NCBI GenBank assembly: GCA_963978905.1
Contig: OZ022258.1
Location: 28,152,716 to 28,216,715, forward strand
Origin: Trichostrongylus colubriformis
Taxonomy: Eukaryota; Nematoda; Chromadorea; Rhabditida; Trichostrongylidae
Length of the DNA: 64,000 bases
Reading direction: 5' to 3'
The translations under genes were made by a program, and so were the position numbers. Positions 11,970-23,290 of the stretch are shown piece after piece (positions within the stretch are counted from its first letter, which is position 1; each line of letters starts with the position of its first letter). The notes below the pieces were generated by a model. It had not been told where the DNA came from and did not search any database. It worked only from the letters and a program-made list of their open reading frames with translations.

Positions 11970-12474
11970 CAGTAACGCTCAAGATGCTTCGGCCAAGTGG
12001 TTTTTTACTTGGGTTTTTCGCTTGTAACCTTTTTGCGACTGGACCGACCTAAGAGAAATTTTAGTATGTTGTACCAGGAGACACTGCATACTAAATATAC
12101 TATTTTCGGGCTCAACGGTGTAAGTTACGTGGTTAAATGCAATTTTTTGTTTTTGGAGTGCCATCCCTATGCCGTCCCGCTGTGCCGCTGTCATCAAAAG
12201 TCGTGGTCTTTCTACAAAATATTGATGTTTTCTGAGGCTTGCTCGTTTTGTTTTTGTAAAGAAAGCCGTTTTTCTTGTCCAAGCCTTTCACTTTTTTGGG
12301 TGGTCTTGTAGTAAATTCTTGTAAAAAACCATGGAAAGTGTCAAGCGGCACTCAATTAGAAGGGAATGTTAACAATAGGTTCACGCACCACATATTAAAA
12401 TTTTGTCAAATTTGGTCAAGTAGAAAAAAAGTTATTACAAAAAAGTTCTGGCCGAAGACTTTTGAGCGCTACTG
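11970..12474 (+). mobile_element. MITE family A, copy 2
   Basis: A 505-bp copy with TA on each side, starting CAGTAACGCTCAAGATGCTT and ending AAGACTTTTGAGCGCTACTG. Internal sequence matches copies 1 and 3. The left end carries more substitutions than the right. It is non-coding. Confidence 0.85.
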
Positions 12475-12693
12475 TATATATTTCCCTCAGTACATATATC
12501 TGTCTGTGTATGTCCGTCAGTCTATCATGGATTTTTTATCTCGCGTCACAGCAACGGTGGGACCCCGAATTTTACAAGTTATATGAGAGTAGTAAGGGGA
12601 TTGCGGACTCTGTGACGGCGCGGGATTAACGTCAGGGAGAAGAAGATGAGAGTAGCAAGAGGGTAGTAAGAGGACCCTAGTGATGGTGGACAT

Positions 12694-12928
12694 TGTTGTG
12701 TCCTTGGGCATCGCGGAAGTAGCTTTATTCGACGGCACTGGAATATAATGATACATATACAAACCGTGGGGTTTATATACCCCTCAGGCCCGATCAGAGC
12801 CCTGTCAAATACACAGTCAAAATACTGGGTGGCCACATCAAATACCTGGGCAATGATCGGGTGTGAGATCACTTAGTTTCTAAACATAATATCAATAGGT
12901 AACATAGTATGCTCAGCTATCCCCAAAA
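12694..12928 (-). repeat. Downstream (3') LTR of the gypsy element
   Basis: A 235-bp repeat of 17099-17333. On the minus strand it runs from TTTTGGGGATAGCTGAGC to CACAACA; the first bases TT differ from TG in the other copy. It contains a short tatatacccc run that may serve as a core promoter in the upstream copy. Confidence 0.9.
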
Positions 12929-12936
12929 CCTCCCTC

Positions 12937-13490
12937 CTAAGATTGACTGTTCCGGTACGACTTGGCGTACGGGTCAATCTGAAGAAAATCCGGAGGACGC
13001 CGAGTCCTGGTAGATCGACGGTGTGTGGTAGCAGGAGGCACTTCTGGTGTGGTTGTCGTCATGGTAGTCGTCCTTGTCGGAGCAGCTGCTGCTGTAGTCG
13101 AAGGCGAGTGAGGTGTTGACGGGAATGGTACGTCGAAGGCAGTCATCAGGTTGAATTCCACTTCCACTGAGGCTCGAGGGCGTAGTTGATTGACGTGGCG
13201 TTTCCAGATGTCTCCTTGAACACTACGTCGTATAAGACGCGTCCATGCCGGTGTAGAACACGAGCTGGGACCCATCTATGCTGTCCGCAGCGGTAGTGCC
13301 TAGCGTAGACGAGATCGTTTGGCTCAAATCTTCTTGGCTTGGCTCCATGTCTGTGATTGAACTGTTTGACAATTTCGGTATCTGGCGTCTCCCTGCTGCT
13401 TCCTTCGGTTTCAGCAAATCCAGGACGTTTCGTAGCCGTCGTCCAATGAAATTTTCTGCGGGGCAGCGTCCATCGGGCGAGGCGGCGCAT
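12937..13490 (-). pseudogene. Gypsy integrase C-terminal region, out of frame
   Basis: Two overlapping minus-strand frames continue the integrase after frameshifts near 13390 and 13200. The first shows FEPNDLVYARHY and WVPARVLHRHGRVLYDV, the SH3-like/GPY-type C-terminal fold of gypsy integrases. The second shows IWKRHVNQLRPR, then a Ser/Thr/Pro-rich tail and RRSTRTRRPPDF before the stop. The tail stops just short of the polypurine tract and the downstream LTR. Confidence 0.8.
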
Positions 13491-14062
13491 GAGGTGTTCC
13501 TGTAGGTAAAGAGGAACGTTTGTAGAGCCTCGGAGGTCGGTCGGTGATTTTTCAGTTTACGAAGGGTTCTTTTGAAGGTGTCGACGAACCTCTCCGCTTG
13601 GCCATTTGACCGTGGGTGAAATGGCGGCGACCGGATGTGCTTGATTCCATTCTTCCGGCAGAAGTTTTGGATCTCGGCGGAAGTGAACTGGGTTCCGTTA
13701 TCCGAGACGATAATTGCAGGATGTCCGAATCGGGCGCCGAGGGTGTGCAGCTCTCTCAGAGTTGCAGTGCTGGTGGTTGAAGCCATTGGAGTAACTTCTG
13801 GCCATTTGGAGAAGGCGTCGACGACCACCAGATACGAGATTCCCTCGAGTGGACCAGCGAAATCGATGTGTATGCGGCTCCATGGCGCGGTTGGTTGAGA
13901 CCATGGACATAACGTGTTCTTGACGGGTAGTTTGGAAGCTTCCTGACAGCCGTTGCATGTGCGCACAAGTTTCTCCACATCTTCATTGAGCCTTGTCCAA
14001 AATACATAGCTTCTGGCTAAGGCCTTCATCCGGTTGATTCCTGGGTGTCCTTCGTGAAGCAT
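13223..14062 (-). pseudogene. Gypsy integrase, catalytic core preserved
   Basis: The integrase inserts the cDNA copy into the host genome. The N-terminal zinc module is visible (HEGHPG followed by CNGC), then the core with HIDFAGPL (first Asp), SDNGTQFTS (second Asp) and NGQAERFVDTFKR (Glu), the D,D,E triad with normal spacing. The frame is open for about 220 residues and then shifts near 13390. It is joined to the preceding RNase H frame only through a frameshift near 14125. Confidence 0.88.
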
Positions 14063-14064
14063 CT

Positions 14065-15060
14065 TCAGTACCGACGGCTGTAGTGACGACGGGATGCTGA
14101 TGCGGGCTCCAAATAGTAGACAACTTTGCTGCGTTGATAGGTCGTTCCGAGATGGGCATATCTGTCCATAGCGGGTGGCAGTTTCTTCGGCCAGCTGTTG
14201 TGTATCACGTGGTCCAGAATTTGTCGCAAACAGTCGTCCTCAGCCGTAGCGTAGGCAATGCTTTTGGCAGTAACGGGTATACGGCCGACATTGTCGCTGA
14301 AAATGGCGTTAATGTCACGGGCAATCTTGGCAATAATGACGTCTTCTTCCCGTAGCGACTGAGCGGCGACAAGACGAGAGAGAGCGTCGGCTTGTCCGAA
14401 GCTGGTGGTATTGCGGTGCTCGATGTTGAAGTCGTAGGCGGGTAGCGTCAGTCTCCAGCGTTGCAGACGATTTGCGGTGCAGGCAGGCACTCTTTTCTTG
14501 GGTCCGAAAATTGCCAGAAGTGGCTTATGATCAGTGAGAAGGGTGAAGTGGCGTCCGTAGAGGTATCGGTGAAACTTGCGGACGGCAAAGACGAGTGCGA
14601 GACCTTCCTTCTCTATCTGGCCATAATTCTTCTCTGCTGACGTGAGAGAGCGACTCGCATGATAGATGGCTTATTCAGAGCCATCGTGGTTTCGGTGCAA
14701 AATAACTGCTCCGATCCTATATTCTGAAGCGTCGGCCGCCACGATTATTGGTAACTTGGGATCATAGTGTGTGAGAAGCAGATCCGAAGCGAGTACCTCC
14801 TTAGCGCGTTCGAAGGCGGCGTCGCATTCGGATTTCCAGTCGAAAGGTGCATCCCTCTTGAGCAGTGCGTCCAGCGGTGCACGAAGCTGGCGCATTTCTG
14901 GTACGAATGCTCCATAGTAGTTGATGAGTCCGAGGAATGACCGGAGCTGGGCGCTATCCTTCGGTTTTGGCATCTGAGATATAGCGTCGATCTTTTTGGG
15001 ACCGGGTCGGCTTTCAGCGGCTGTGATGACGTTTCCAAGATAGGTGAGTTGAGTCATCAT
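14065..15060 (-). pseudogene. Gypsy RT thumb and RNase H, one nonsense codon
   Basis: Continues the polymerase with YLGNVIT, LRSFLGLINYYGAFVPE and FDWKSECDAAFERAK, then the RNase H part with AADASEYRIGAVI. A TAA at 14671-14673 interrupts the frame right after DGSE. It then continues in the same frame through EKEGLALVFAVRKFHRYL, LLTDHKPL and RLQRWRLTLPAYDF to DALSRL. RNase H removes the RNA strand of the hybrid during reverse transcription. Confidence 0.85.
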
Positions 15061-15523
15061 GAAGTGGCACTTGTCTATGCGGACGCGGAAGCCGTAGGGA
15101 TATCCTCGGAAATAGGGCTTCCAGGTTGGCGTTGTGCTCGGAGAGGGTGCGGCCGGTGACGATGACGTCGTCTAGATAGGCAGCAACGCCGTTGAGTCCA
15201 GCGATCATGGAGTCGATTATCTGCTGGAAGATGCCAGGAGCGGATTTGACTCCAAATGGTAGGCGGTTGTAGCGGTAGAGTCCTCTATGCCTATTGATGG
15301 TTAAGAGCTCTTTGGAGTCGTCGTCCACTTCGACTTGTAAATAGGCGTCCGCGAAGTCGATTCGGAAAAAGAAGTTCCGCCATTGAGTTTGGTGAAAACG
15401 TCCTCCGCAGTGGGCAGTGGGTGTCGGTGCAGGAGCAAAGCGTCGTTGAGTCCTGTCGAAAAGTCGGCGCAAAGTCGGATAGATCCATTGGCCTTCCTTA
15501 CGATGACGATTGGCGCAGCCCAC
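15014..15523 (-). pseudogene. Gypsy reverse transcriptase core
   Basis: The polymerase palm reads DFADAYLQVEVDDDSKELL, RYNRLPFGVKSAPGIFQQ and AAYLDDVIV, with the catalytic YLDD in place. A frameshift near 15105-15118 moves the reading frame to the next block (upper end 15060). Upstream toward the protease (15524-15993) the linker is recognisable only in broken frames. Confidence 0.88.
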
Positions 15524-15993
15524 TGCGAATGGTCGACGGCTAAAATGACGTTTTGTGCTATGAGACGGTCGATTTCGGCGTCAAGAAACGGTACGGAGGA
15601 GTAGGGGACCGGTCTTTTCTTGATGAATACCGGGTGTGCATCGGGTTTCAGGTACGGGTTTCAGGTAGAGAGTCGCCTTGGCTTTAGTGCAGCATCCGAG
15701 TCCAGGTTTGAAGACATCCGCGTAGTTGCGCTTCAGCTTGGCGACAGTTTGGCTCCGGAGCGCCTCGTAGTTGAGTGCTGAATCTTCTGTACGTTAAACT
15801 TTTTCAATACAGCATAGAAGTCCGGAATTTGCTCGATCCATGTGATTCCGAGAAGGTCGAGGTTATCCGACACGTAGCAGACTCCTTGTCCAGGATGGGC
15901 CTTTCCTCGGTTACCCACTACTACGAAAGTGGCCTTGAATCTTCCGTAGATCGAGAGCGGTACGCCGTTAGCTCCTTTGAAAACATCGTTTGT

Positions 15994-16212
15994 CTACCGA
16001 AGGTGCGGGCTTCCGAATTGCATCCAAGTTTGACGAGAAATGATGGTGACGTCGGCGCCAGTGTCCAACTGGAGCCGGGTGGAATGTCCATTAATGTGAA
16101 CTTTTGTACTTCTTGACATCTCCAGGGCGACCGATGACGCGTTGATACCAGGTGCGCTGTGATGACTGCTTGGAACGACGTCGTGATGCCGTCCTTGACT
16201 CATGAGCGGCAC
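15994..16212 (-). pseudogene. Gypsy aspartic protease segment
   Basis: The frame contains LDTGADVTIISRQTW, the retroviral-type aspartic protease active-site motif (D-T/S-G), with a typical hydrophobic run after it. The protease cleaves the Gag-Pol polyprotein. The frame differs from gag and overlaps it, as in elements that use a frameshift to make Pol. Confidence 0.82.
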
Positions 16213-17008
16213 TGGTAGCGTGGCGATTTTCTGGGCAGTCTTTCTTCAAATGCTGCTGCCGACAGATCGGACACGGCGATGGAGGTGACAGAGGTTTGGC
16301 TGGCGGGGGTAGGCGGCGCTTTTTCCTTTTCTGAATAGCGCAGACTGCCGGCGAGGTGACGCATTCGACGATTTTGGAGTCACCCTTGACTGATTTCCAG
16401 GCGTGGTACTCCTTGGCTAAATCGTCGACGGTGGTCTTCTCGTCTTCGTCCAGCTTCCGGAGAAAGCATACGCGGTAGTCGGCCTATTCCGGGGCTTGGA
16501 ACGCGAACATCATGGCAAGGCATTCCAGAGTCTCTGCGTGATGCTCTTAAAATTCGCTTCCAGCGCTCGGGCTTTCAGCAGATCTACGAAGCTGTCTATG
16601 TCTCCGTTTGGCGGAAAGCTCATGAAAGCTCATGCGGAAGCATTCGAATCGGCGACGGAAAAGGCTTTTCTTTGTGCCAAAAAGCGTCTTCAGAACTTCG
16701 AGCGTTTCCGTCCATTTCAGCTCACCAGGCTCCTTGGGTAGAATGTAACGGGAAAAGCGAGTATAGCTTGCAGCGTCCAGTGGGGAAACGAGCAGCCGGG
16801 TTCGCGTTTTCTCCTCCAGTCCCTCGCAGTCGATTTCAAAGATGTCCTTGTGTCGCTTTTACCACAGGTTGAAGCTTTCGTCTTGATCGGGGTCGTAGGA
16901 GAACTTCTCAATTCTCTTCGAGATCCGGTCGAAGACGGACTCCTGTGGTGCGGGTGTAGTTGACATCTTCTTCAGGAGGTCGACGAGGAGTTTCTGCTGG
17001 TCGGCCAT
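16091..17008 (-). pseudogene. Gypsy gag (capsid and zinc knuckle), broken
   Basis: The reading frame starts MADQQKLLVDLLKKM and continues through a capsid-like region (FEIDCEGLEEKTRTRLLVSP) to a CX2CX3HX4C zinc knuckle at 16235-16274 that binds RNA. Breaks seen: a TAA at 16859-16861 inside FNLW*KRHKDIF; a 10-base tandem duplication (atgagctttc twice, minus strand) near 16616-16635 that shifts the frame; another shift near 16530; and a TAG at 16484-16486. The frame ends at 16091-16093, overlapping the protease frame. Confidence 0.8.
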
Positions 17009-17098
17009 CATCTTCAGCAGGTCCTTGATTGGAGGGTCTTGTCCTGTCGTGGCGGTGGCAGCGGCGTGGTCCTCGAAGTCGTTGTCCTAATCGACACT

Positions 17099-17333
17099 TG
17101 TTGTGACCTTGGGCATCGCGCAAGTAGCTTTATTCGACGGCATTGGAATAGAATGATACATATACAAACCGTGGGGTTTATATACCCCTCAGGCCCGATC
17201 AGAGCCCTGTCAAATACGCAGTCAAAATACTGGGTGGCCAGATCAAATACCTGGGCAATAATCGGGTGTGAGATCAATGAGTTTCTAAACATAAGATCAA
17301 TAAGTAACATAGTATGCTCAGCTATCCCCAACA
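17099..17333 (-). repeat. Upstream (5') LTR of the gypsy element
   Basis: A 235-bp direct repeat of 12694-12928, reading TGTTGGGGATAGC to GGTCACAACA on the minus strand, with standard TG..CA ends. It should carry the promoter and the transcript start. Confidence 0.9.
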
Positions 17334-17720
17334 GACATAAAGTGTGAGCGGCTGATAAGGGCTGGTAAGGAGCCTTGGAATGCGAGGTCATCAAAGTCGT
17401 TTCGTCTTTTGTACTGACTCTAGAACGCTGTCACTCATAGGTGTTTAGCAGGGTGGAACAGGGACATCAACAGTAGATGATCCGTCTTGATAAAGGTTAA
17501 TGAATTCTGAAGGAGCGGCAAAAGGTTAATGTTACTGAGTCCGTTTCGTTCTTCTGACCGGCAATAGAGTGTTCACAGAAAGGGGTGGTACGGAAACTTC
17601 AACGATGGCTGGTCGAAACTGATAGAGACTGATAAAGGCCGACAAGAGCCACTGGCAGTTTGATGGGATGAAATGTGATAAAACGCTGACTCCAACAATA
17701 TGATCATTATAGTTGATGTA

Positions 17721-18228
17721 CAGTAGCGCTCAAAAGTCTTCGGCGAAATGGTCTCTCACTTGGGTTTTTTCACTTGTAACTTTTTTGCAACTGCACAGAT
17801 TTAAGAGAAATTTCAGTACGTTGTACTTGGAGACACTGCATACTCAATGTACTATTTTGGCGCGCAACGGTGTAGGTTACGTGGTTATATGAAATTTTTT
17901 AATTTTAGCATGCCATCGCTATGCCGTCCCGCTGTGCCGCTGTCATCAAAAGTCGTGGTCTTTCTACAATATATTAATGTTCTCTGAGGCTTGCTCTTTT
18001 TGTTTCTGTGTAGAAAGCCGTTTTTCTTAAGCAAGCCTCTTACTTTTTTTGGGTGGTCTTGTAGTAAATTCTTGTAAAAAATCATGAAAAGTGGCAAGCG
18101 GCGCTCACGTAGAAGGAAATGTTGACAATAGGTTCAGGCACCACATATTAAAATTTTGTCAAATTTGGTCAAATAGAAAAAAAGTTGTGACAAAAAAGTT
18201 TTGGCCGAAGACTTTTGAGCGCTAACTG
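17721..18228 (+). mobile_element. MITE family A, copy 3
   Basis: A 508-bp copy with TA flanks, starting CAGTAGCGCTCAAAAGTCTT; the right end has one extra A (gcgctaactg). It is inserted within the body of Helitron-like element 1. Confidence 0.87.
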
Positions 18229-18600
18229 TATATGAAGCGCAGTGGGCATATGAGCATATTGCGTTTACTTGTGATATCAGTTGCATCGATGTATCGACCA
18301 CCAATTCTCTAGCCTTCCATATAATGGCGTCTGGTTTTAATACTACCTAAGTATTAGGATGCGATCTACTTCAATGATGCAAAACTATTAAATCATTATT
18401 TGGCGCTGTATTAACATCCACAGAGCATATCGACCGCTACACAATCGGAGATTTCAAACAGTGGTGCATCTTCAGCAAAGTGATAAGGACCCACGAATAA
18501 TAGTGACTGGCCAGTGGATCTGCTACCAACAATTAGAGTTAGCTGCTCACTGAGTGAACTAATTGCTACCAACCAATGCGATGAAATTCAAAATTATCGA

Positions 18601-19090
18601 ACGCCAAACTGTTTGAACTCCCAGGTAGTGACCACTACACCCCAAGTGTCAAATGATCATTGTTTCACCAAACTTTGTTACTGATCCGATATCAGTTGTA
18701 GTAGAAGGTATCCACCACTTGATCATTTCTATTTTCGAAAAGCAGAGGATGTGATTGCGCTGGTAATCAACTGACTTATTAACCAACATTAAAATGACAA
18801 GATATGATAAGGAATAAATGTAGAAAGAAATAAAAAAAAAGAAAAGGGATGGTCCGTTCGCCTCCACCTCAGACGAACCACTGTTGTTGCCAGTCAGTGA
18901 TACCGTAAAGAAAGAGGGTAACCTAGTAACGAGTGATAATAAAGTGATGAATGTAAATAAAACAGGCAAATACTCCAAAGCAGAGATGAATAGAATAAAA
19001 TCAACTGTAGGAAAAACTAACTGTGCAAAGGCAGAGAATAAAAACCAAGGTTTACGCTGAAGGTACCGTATAATGAAGTGATACGCATTA
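18601..19090. other. Spacer between Helitron-like elements
   Basis: AT-rich, with an A-rich tract near 18830. A minus-strand frame of about 109 codons (18649-18978) is hydrophobic but shows no splice sites or family motif; no gene is called. Confidence 0.4.
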
Positions 19091-20926
19091 TCCTACTATA
19101 TATAATTCGCTTAGTATGTCTGTCTGTGTGCGTGTGTGTGTGTGTGTTTGTCCGTCTGTCACGAAATTCATATCTCGCGTCGCAGTAAAGCTGGGACCAT
19201 GAATTTTACAAGTGATGTGAGGGTGGCAAGGGGGCACTAATGGTGGTGGATCGGAGGTGATAGCAAGTGATAAGGGGTGATAAGGAGCCTCGGAAGACAA
19301 ATGCCGCCAAGTCCGTTTCGCCTTTCGCGTTGATCCAAGAGCGCTGACACTCACAGGTGTTTAGCAGGGTGGGCCGGGGACATTAATGATGGGTGATCCA
19401 CACTGATAACGGTTGATAAGATTCGATAATGAGCGTAAAAGGCTAGAGTCGTCAAATCCGTTTCGCTTTTCGTAATGATGCTAGAGCGTTTATACTCACA
19501 AATGATTTGGGGAGTGGGACGGAGACATTGATAGTGGGTGATCCAGCTTGATAACGGTTGATAAGATCTGATAAGGAGCATGAGAAGCAATTGTCGTCAA
19601 ATTTGTTTTGCCTTTCGCGTTGATCCAAGAGCGCTGACACTCATAGGTGTTCAGGAGGGTGGGCCAGGAACATTAATGAAGGGTGATCCACATTGATAAC
19701 AGTTGATAAGATTTGATAATGAACGTAAAAAGGCCAGAATCGTCTAATCCATTTCGCCTTTCGGGTTCACTCAAGAGCGCTGATATTCATAGATGTTTGA
19801 GTGTTGGGATAGGGACATTGACGATGGGTGATTCGCATTGATAACGGTTGATAAGATTCGATAAGGAGCTCAAAAAGGCTAGAGTCGTCGAATCCGTTTC
19901 GCTTTTCGCATTGATCCTTGAGCCTTCATACCCACAGGTGTTTTGCGTAGTGGGACGGGCACATTGATGGCGCGTGATCCAGCTTGATGACGGTTGATAA
20001 GATTTGATAAGGACCATGAGAAGGCAAATGTCGTCAGATTCGTTGCGCCTTTGATCCAAGAGCGCTGACACTCATAGCTGTTCTGCAGGGAGGGACGGAA
20101 ACATCAATGATGGGTTATGCAAATTGATAATGGTCGATAAGATTCGATAAGGAGCGTGAGAAGGGAAATGTCACCAAGGTCGGTACGCTTTTGCGGCTAA
20201 CAGTGAAATGCTCACATTTGCAGGTATTGTAGGTACAGTGACCTCAATGGTATTGTTGGGTACATAGGCTTCAGTGAAATTGATAACGGCTTACAGTGGC
20301 CGATAAGAACCATTAGGATTTCGATGGGATGAAATCCTTCACATCGCTTGCTACTACTATACGACCGCTTCAGCAAAAGCGTCTAATGCTCAGTGGTATC
20401 GAGTAAACATATTCTCTTGATGTTCTGACATCACTGGCCGATGCATCGACCGCTGAATTGCCTAGCGTTCCAAAAAATGGTGCATTTCCCTTGATATTGC
20501 GATCTACATTGATAATTATGATACAGCTTATATGTGATAGCAAAGCAAGCGATTCACTCGGAATCATTTTCTGATGCGGTAGTGGCAGCAACACCGATAT
20601 CTACCGCTAGACTAATAAAATTCCAAGAAGTGGGCATGTTTATGAAAACGATAAAAAATCCATAATCGGGATATGAGTCTACGATCAATGTGTACGATTT
20701 AGATGCTCAGCAAGTGAGCAAATTGTTACCAATCGATGCAATCGCGTACAATCGTGCTTTTTCATCACTCCATCTTCTCTGCTTTTTTCCTATTCGAAAG
20801 CTTAGCTGAAAGCAGAGGAAAGGAAGTTTTCGCTCATTTCCATACACAACCGTGTTCGTGCCGATCAAACCCATTTTGCACAACACCGCCATGAATCGTG
20901 CGCAGTAGTGTGCGCCTGCCAACTGG
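19091..20926 (+). mobile_element. Helitron-like element 2, complete ends
   Basis: Starts TCCTACTATATATAATTCGC directly after an A. It ends with a short hairpin (GCGCA gtagtg TGCGC), seven bases, then CTGG followed by T. This matches Helitron rules: 5' TC, 3' hairpin plus CTRR, insertion between A and T, no target duplication. Elements 3 and 4 end the same way although the flanks differ. The 1,836-bp element has no Rep/helicase coding, so it would be non-autonomous. The body holds a TG-rich microsatellite, a ~145-bp tandem array and a 3' unique part with gcatcgaccgct. Confidence 0.65.
19250..20310 (+). repeat. ~145-bp tandem array inside Helitron-like element 2
   Basis: Each unit contains a variant of gataacggttgataag. 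Occurrences lie near 19401, 19549, 19692, 19835, 19985, 20127 and 20280, spacing about 143-148 bases. Each unit also has a tcgtttcgc(c/t)tttcg stretch and a gcgctgacactcatagg stretch. Units are diverged but keep the order. It is non-coding. Confidence 0.8.
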
Positions 20927-22766
20927 TCGCTTATAATTTGGCTTGCATTTATTAGCTAGTGGGCATCTGCGCAGTGTTATTGAGTCACATTAACTTTAAG
21001 TTTTCGTTGTAAATTGAGGTGGAACATATTCGCATACGGCGTCCCTAACCGGCACACATCACGCTTCATGCCGCACGCAGCAAACCATGTTGCGACGTGC
21101 TTTTGTGAGACTGAGGTTATACTTTGCGATTCAGCGGTTCACAGTATCGCACGAATAAGGCAGTGAGAACTGCTTCTGATTATACAGCTATATATTGCCC
21201 TTAAGTAGTTGATGGGATTACAACTTCTCCTGTAAATCTCATAAGAGAGCTCGATTTCTGAAAGCTTTGACTTCCCTGTGTAAACTCACAAGAGGTGCAA
21301 ATAATCAATCCGATAACGTGGCTGATGCAATGGGAATTTCCTCCAGCCTACCGTATCGCAGACGATATCACGCAACTTACCCACGTAGATGCCACCGCTC
21401 TCTCGCTTGCTAAATCGTAGATGAGTGTAGACCATCTTGGAAAGGCGGCCGCCATCTTATTTAAGGGTTCGTAACGCGCTTAGCACTCATCATCGCTCTG
21501 CGATAATGGCACATGCTTTACCTTTGTGGATAGGCCTATGTACTCGCGGATGGAACCAAGATAATCATATTATCGCGACTTGCGTCTATTAGCTACCCAT
21601 ATGCCAGCTTCTACTCACACACAAAATCATTATGTAGAGTAATACAAGGCTTCCATTACATCTAATTCGGAGTACAAAATGGATGCATAGCGCATCTACA
21701 GGTAATAACAACATTGGAACATCTTGCAGAGGTGAGCACCTTTCAACAGAACCCAGAAAATACAATGCGGAGCCGGAGTCGAGCCCGTGGCAGACCTTAG
21801 CTATGAGTATTCAGTAGTCACCTGTGAGGTGTTGTTCTATCTGATAGTTAAACGAGAATACTTTGTAAACCCTTATACCCTCAACCGTATCTACTGTTTG
21901 GTAGGAGGCATGTAGTATACACAAAGCAAAGATGGCAAACGCTGAGATGCTAAGTTTACTAGATTGTTTTCAGAAAAACTGTTTAGAAAGCATGAAGCTC
22001 TTCTGAAGAGGTTCCAACGCACTCTCTCTGAGGCTGCCACGTTGTTGGTGGGAAAAATTTTTTCCACGACATTTCCTCGGTCAAATATCTCAAGTTCTTA
22101 GCAACATACAGAGGAGTTTAAAGGCGCGTCAGAAAGAGCAAGGCCTCCGGCTTCAGGAAAACTCATGTGGTTGCAAAACATTCAGCACAAAAATGTCATA
22201 ACTGCTAGAAGTTCAAAAGCCCGCATGCAGTTTTCATTTTCCTTGACTAATCGCGTACCTTCTGGACTTTTGGATATTCAGAGCTACTAAAGCATCTATC
22301 AGAAAGAGAAAACCTAGAGCTTTCCAAAGGGGATATTTGCGTCTGGGCTGATGAATTCTGAGGGAATTTATGATCGTTCAAACAGTGTCTTTCTGCAGGG
22401 TGTCTGCAGGCTGTATTCTTGCAGGCGTGCTATGTGAGTTAGGGGAGGAGAAGCCACCGGCAAGTTAGCCGCGCCTTTTTTTTCTCGTCTGCGCTTTCTT
22501 ACCGAAATAGTGTTGACTGGCACCTACCATTGCTCTCATGAGGGAAGTTCGAGTATACGGATAAGAGGCTTCTTGGAAAGTTTGTTTCCGCAGTATCGAA
22601 CCCTTACTTTTGTGCAACACGACGGCCCTCTTTAGGGCCACAAAAATCGATCTTATAAAAGTGAGCCAGTTATTTCGTCGGTGTTGATGTAGTTGGGGAA
22701 ACATACTTACGCGCGTATCCCACTTCACCGTTTCTTATCTTATTTCTACACTCATCAATTTGACAC
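20927..22766. other. Repeat-derived stretch without recognised gene
   Basis: Around 21430-21470, on the minus strand, aaataagatggcggccgcc matches the inner part of MITE family C, so a decayed inverted copy lies there. 22465-22728 has an 87-codon basic minus-strand frame with no family motif. Nothing else was supported. Confidence 0.45.
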
Positions 22767-23177
22767 TCAAAGGCACAGTTCACGATAATATGAGTACCTT
22801 GAATCCATCAGCGAGATCACGGCGCGAGGGTGGGTGCTAAACGAGTAAGGAACATGTAAATAAGATGACGGCCACCTCCTCAAGATGGCCCACACCCATT
22901 TTCGATTCAACCAGCTGGGGAGCGGTGGCTTTCACGTGTATGAGAAGCATGATATCGACCGCGATAAGAAATGATAGGAAATACTTTCATTGTAAACTTG
23001 TCCAAATATTACTTGCTTTCAGTCTGCAAACTCGTCGAATCCAAAGGTCGTAAACACTTCATTTTCAAGGTTTTCGAAAAGTTTCCCCGTTTTTTCTCCT
23101 CAGTTGTGTTCTTTAGCACGCCATGGTCTTTATGGAGCGCGACGAGGCACGAAAATTATCGTGAACTGTGCCTTTAA
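22767..23177 (+). mobile_element. MITE family C, near-complete copy
   Basis: A 411-bp element with ends AAAGGCACAGTTCACGATAA and its reverse complement (23152-23174). The right flank is TTAA and the left is TCAA, suggesting a TTAA target duplication with one change, as in piggyBac- or Kolobok-type transposons. The interior has two related motifs, gacggccacctcctcaagatgg and gagatcacggcgcgag. It is non-coding. Confidence 0.65.
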
Positions 23178-23290
23178 AGGAACCGGAAGGGGGTCCGAAA
23201 CAAGAGAAACATACAAAGAAATGAGCATTTCGTAACGAACGCAGAAGGTTAGAAGCGATAATCGGTGAAAAAACCCGAATTCGAAAGTGC
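23170..23290 (-). repeat. Dispersed repeat, inverted relative of 26110-26260
   Basis: The reverse complement of this stretch (tttttcaccgattatcgct, tctcttgtttcggaccccct, ttccggttcctttaaa) matches 26135-26240 on the plus strand with moderate divergence. It overlaps the right end of the MITE family C copy, so the repeat unit may be a longer version of that family. Confidence 0.55.

Larger units (their letters stand above)
12689..17338 (-). mobile_element. Ty3/gypsy LTR retrotransposon, complete ends, decayed coding
   Basis: Minus-strand element bounded by two 235-bp LTRs (17099-17333 upstream, 12694-12928 downstream) and a GACAT target duplication at 12689-12693 and 17334-17338. Gene order gag, protease, RT, RNase H, integrase on the minus strand is the Ty3/gypsy order. 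A purine tract AGGAGGGAGG abuts the downstream LTR, as a polypurine primer site should. No classic TGG primer-binding start was seen next to the upstream LTR. gag and pol carry several stops and frameshifts, so this copy cannot make its proteins; the LTRs differ at a limited number of sites. The integrase resembles those of nematode K02A2.6-like elements (from memory). Confidence 0.92.
12483..18600 (+). mobile_element. Helitron-like element 1, split by gypsy and MITE A insertions
   Basis: The head (12483-12688) has the TCTG-rich start, then atctcgcgtcacagcaa and a gtggtggacat stretch as in elements 2 and 4. It resumes after the gypsy element at 17339 with gcggctgataagggctggta, giving about three units of the tandem module (17346-17660). 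MITE A copy 3 then interrupts it, and it continues with gatgtatcgaccaccaatt to about 18600. The 3' terminal hairpin and CTGG end seen in elements 2-4 are not present, so the tail looks truncated. The original length without insertions would be roughly 950-1000 bp. Confidence 0.55.

Noticed and set aside
13278..13958. Several plus- and minus-strand frames over the gypsy integrase
   Set aside because: They are shadows of the integrase frame, which has the D,D,E motifs.
19250..20310. Regular repeats with spacers, CRISPR-like at first sight
   Set aside because: Units are ~145 bp, diverged throughout and inside a Helitron-like element in a eukaryotic genome.
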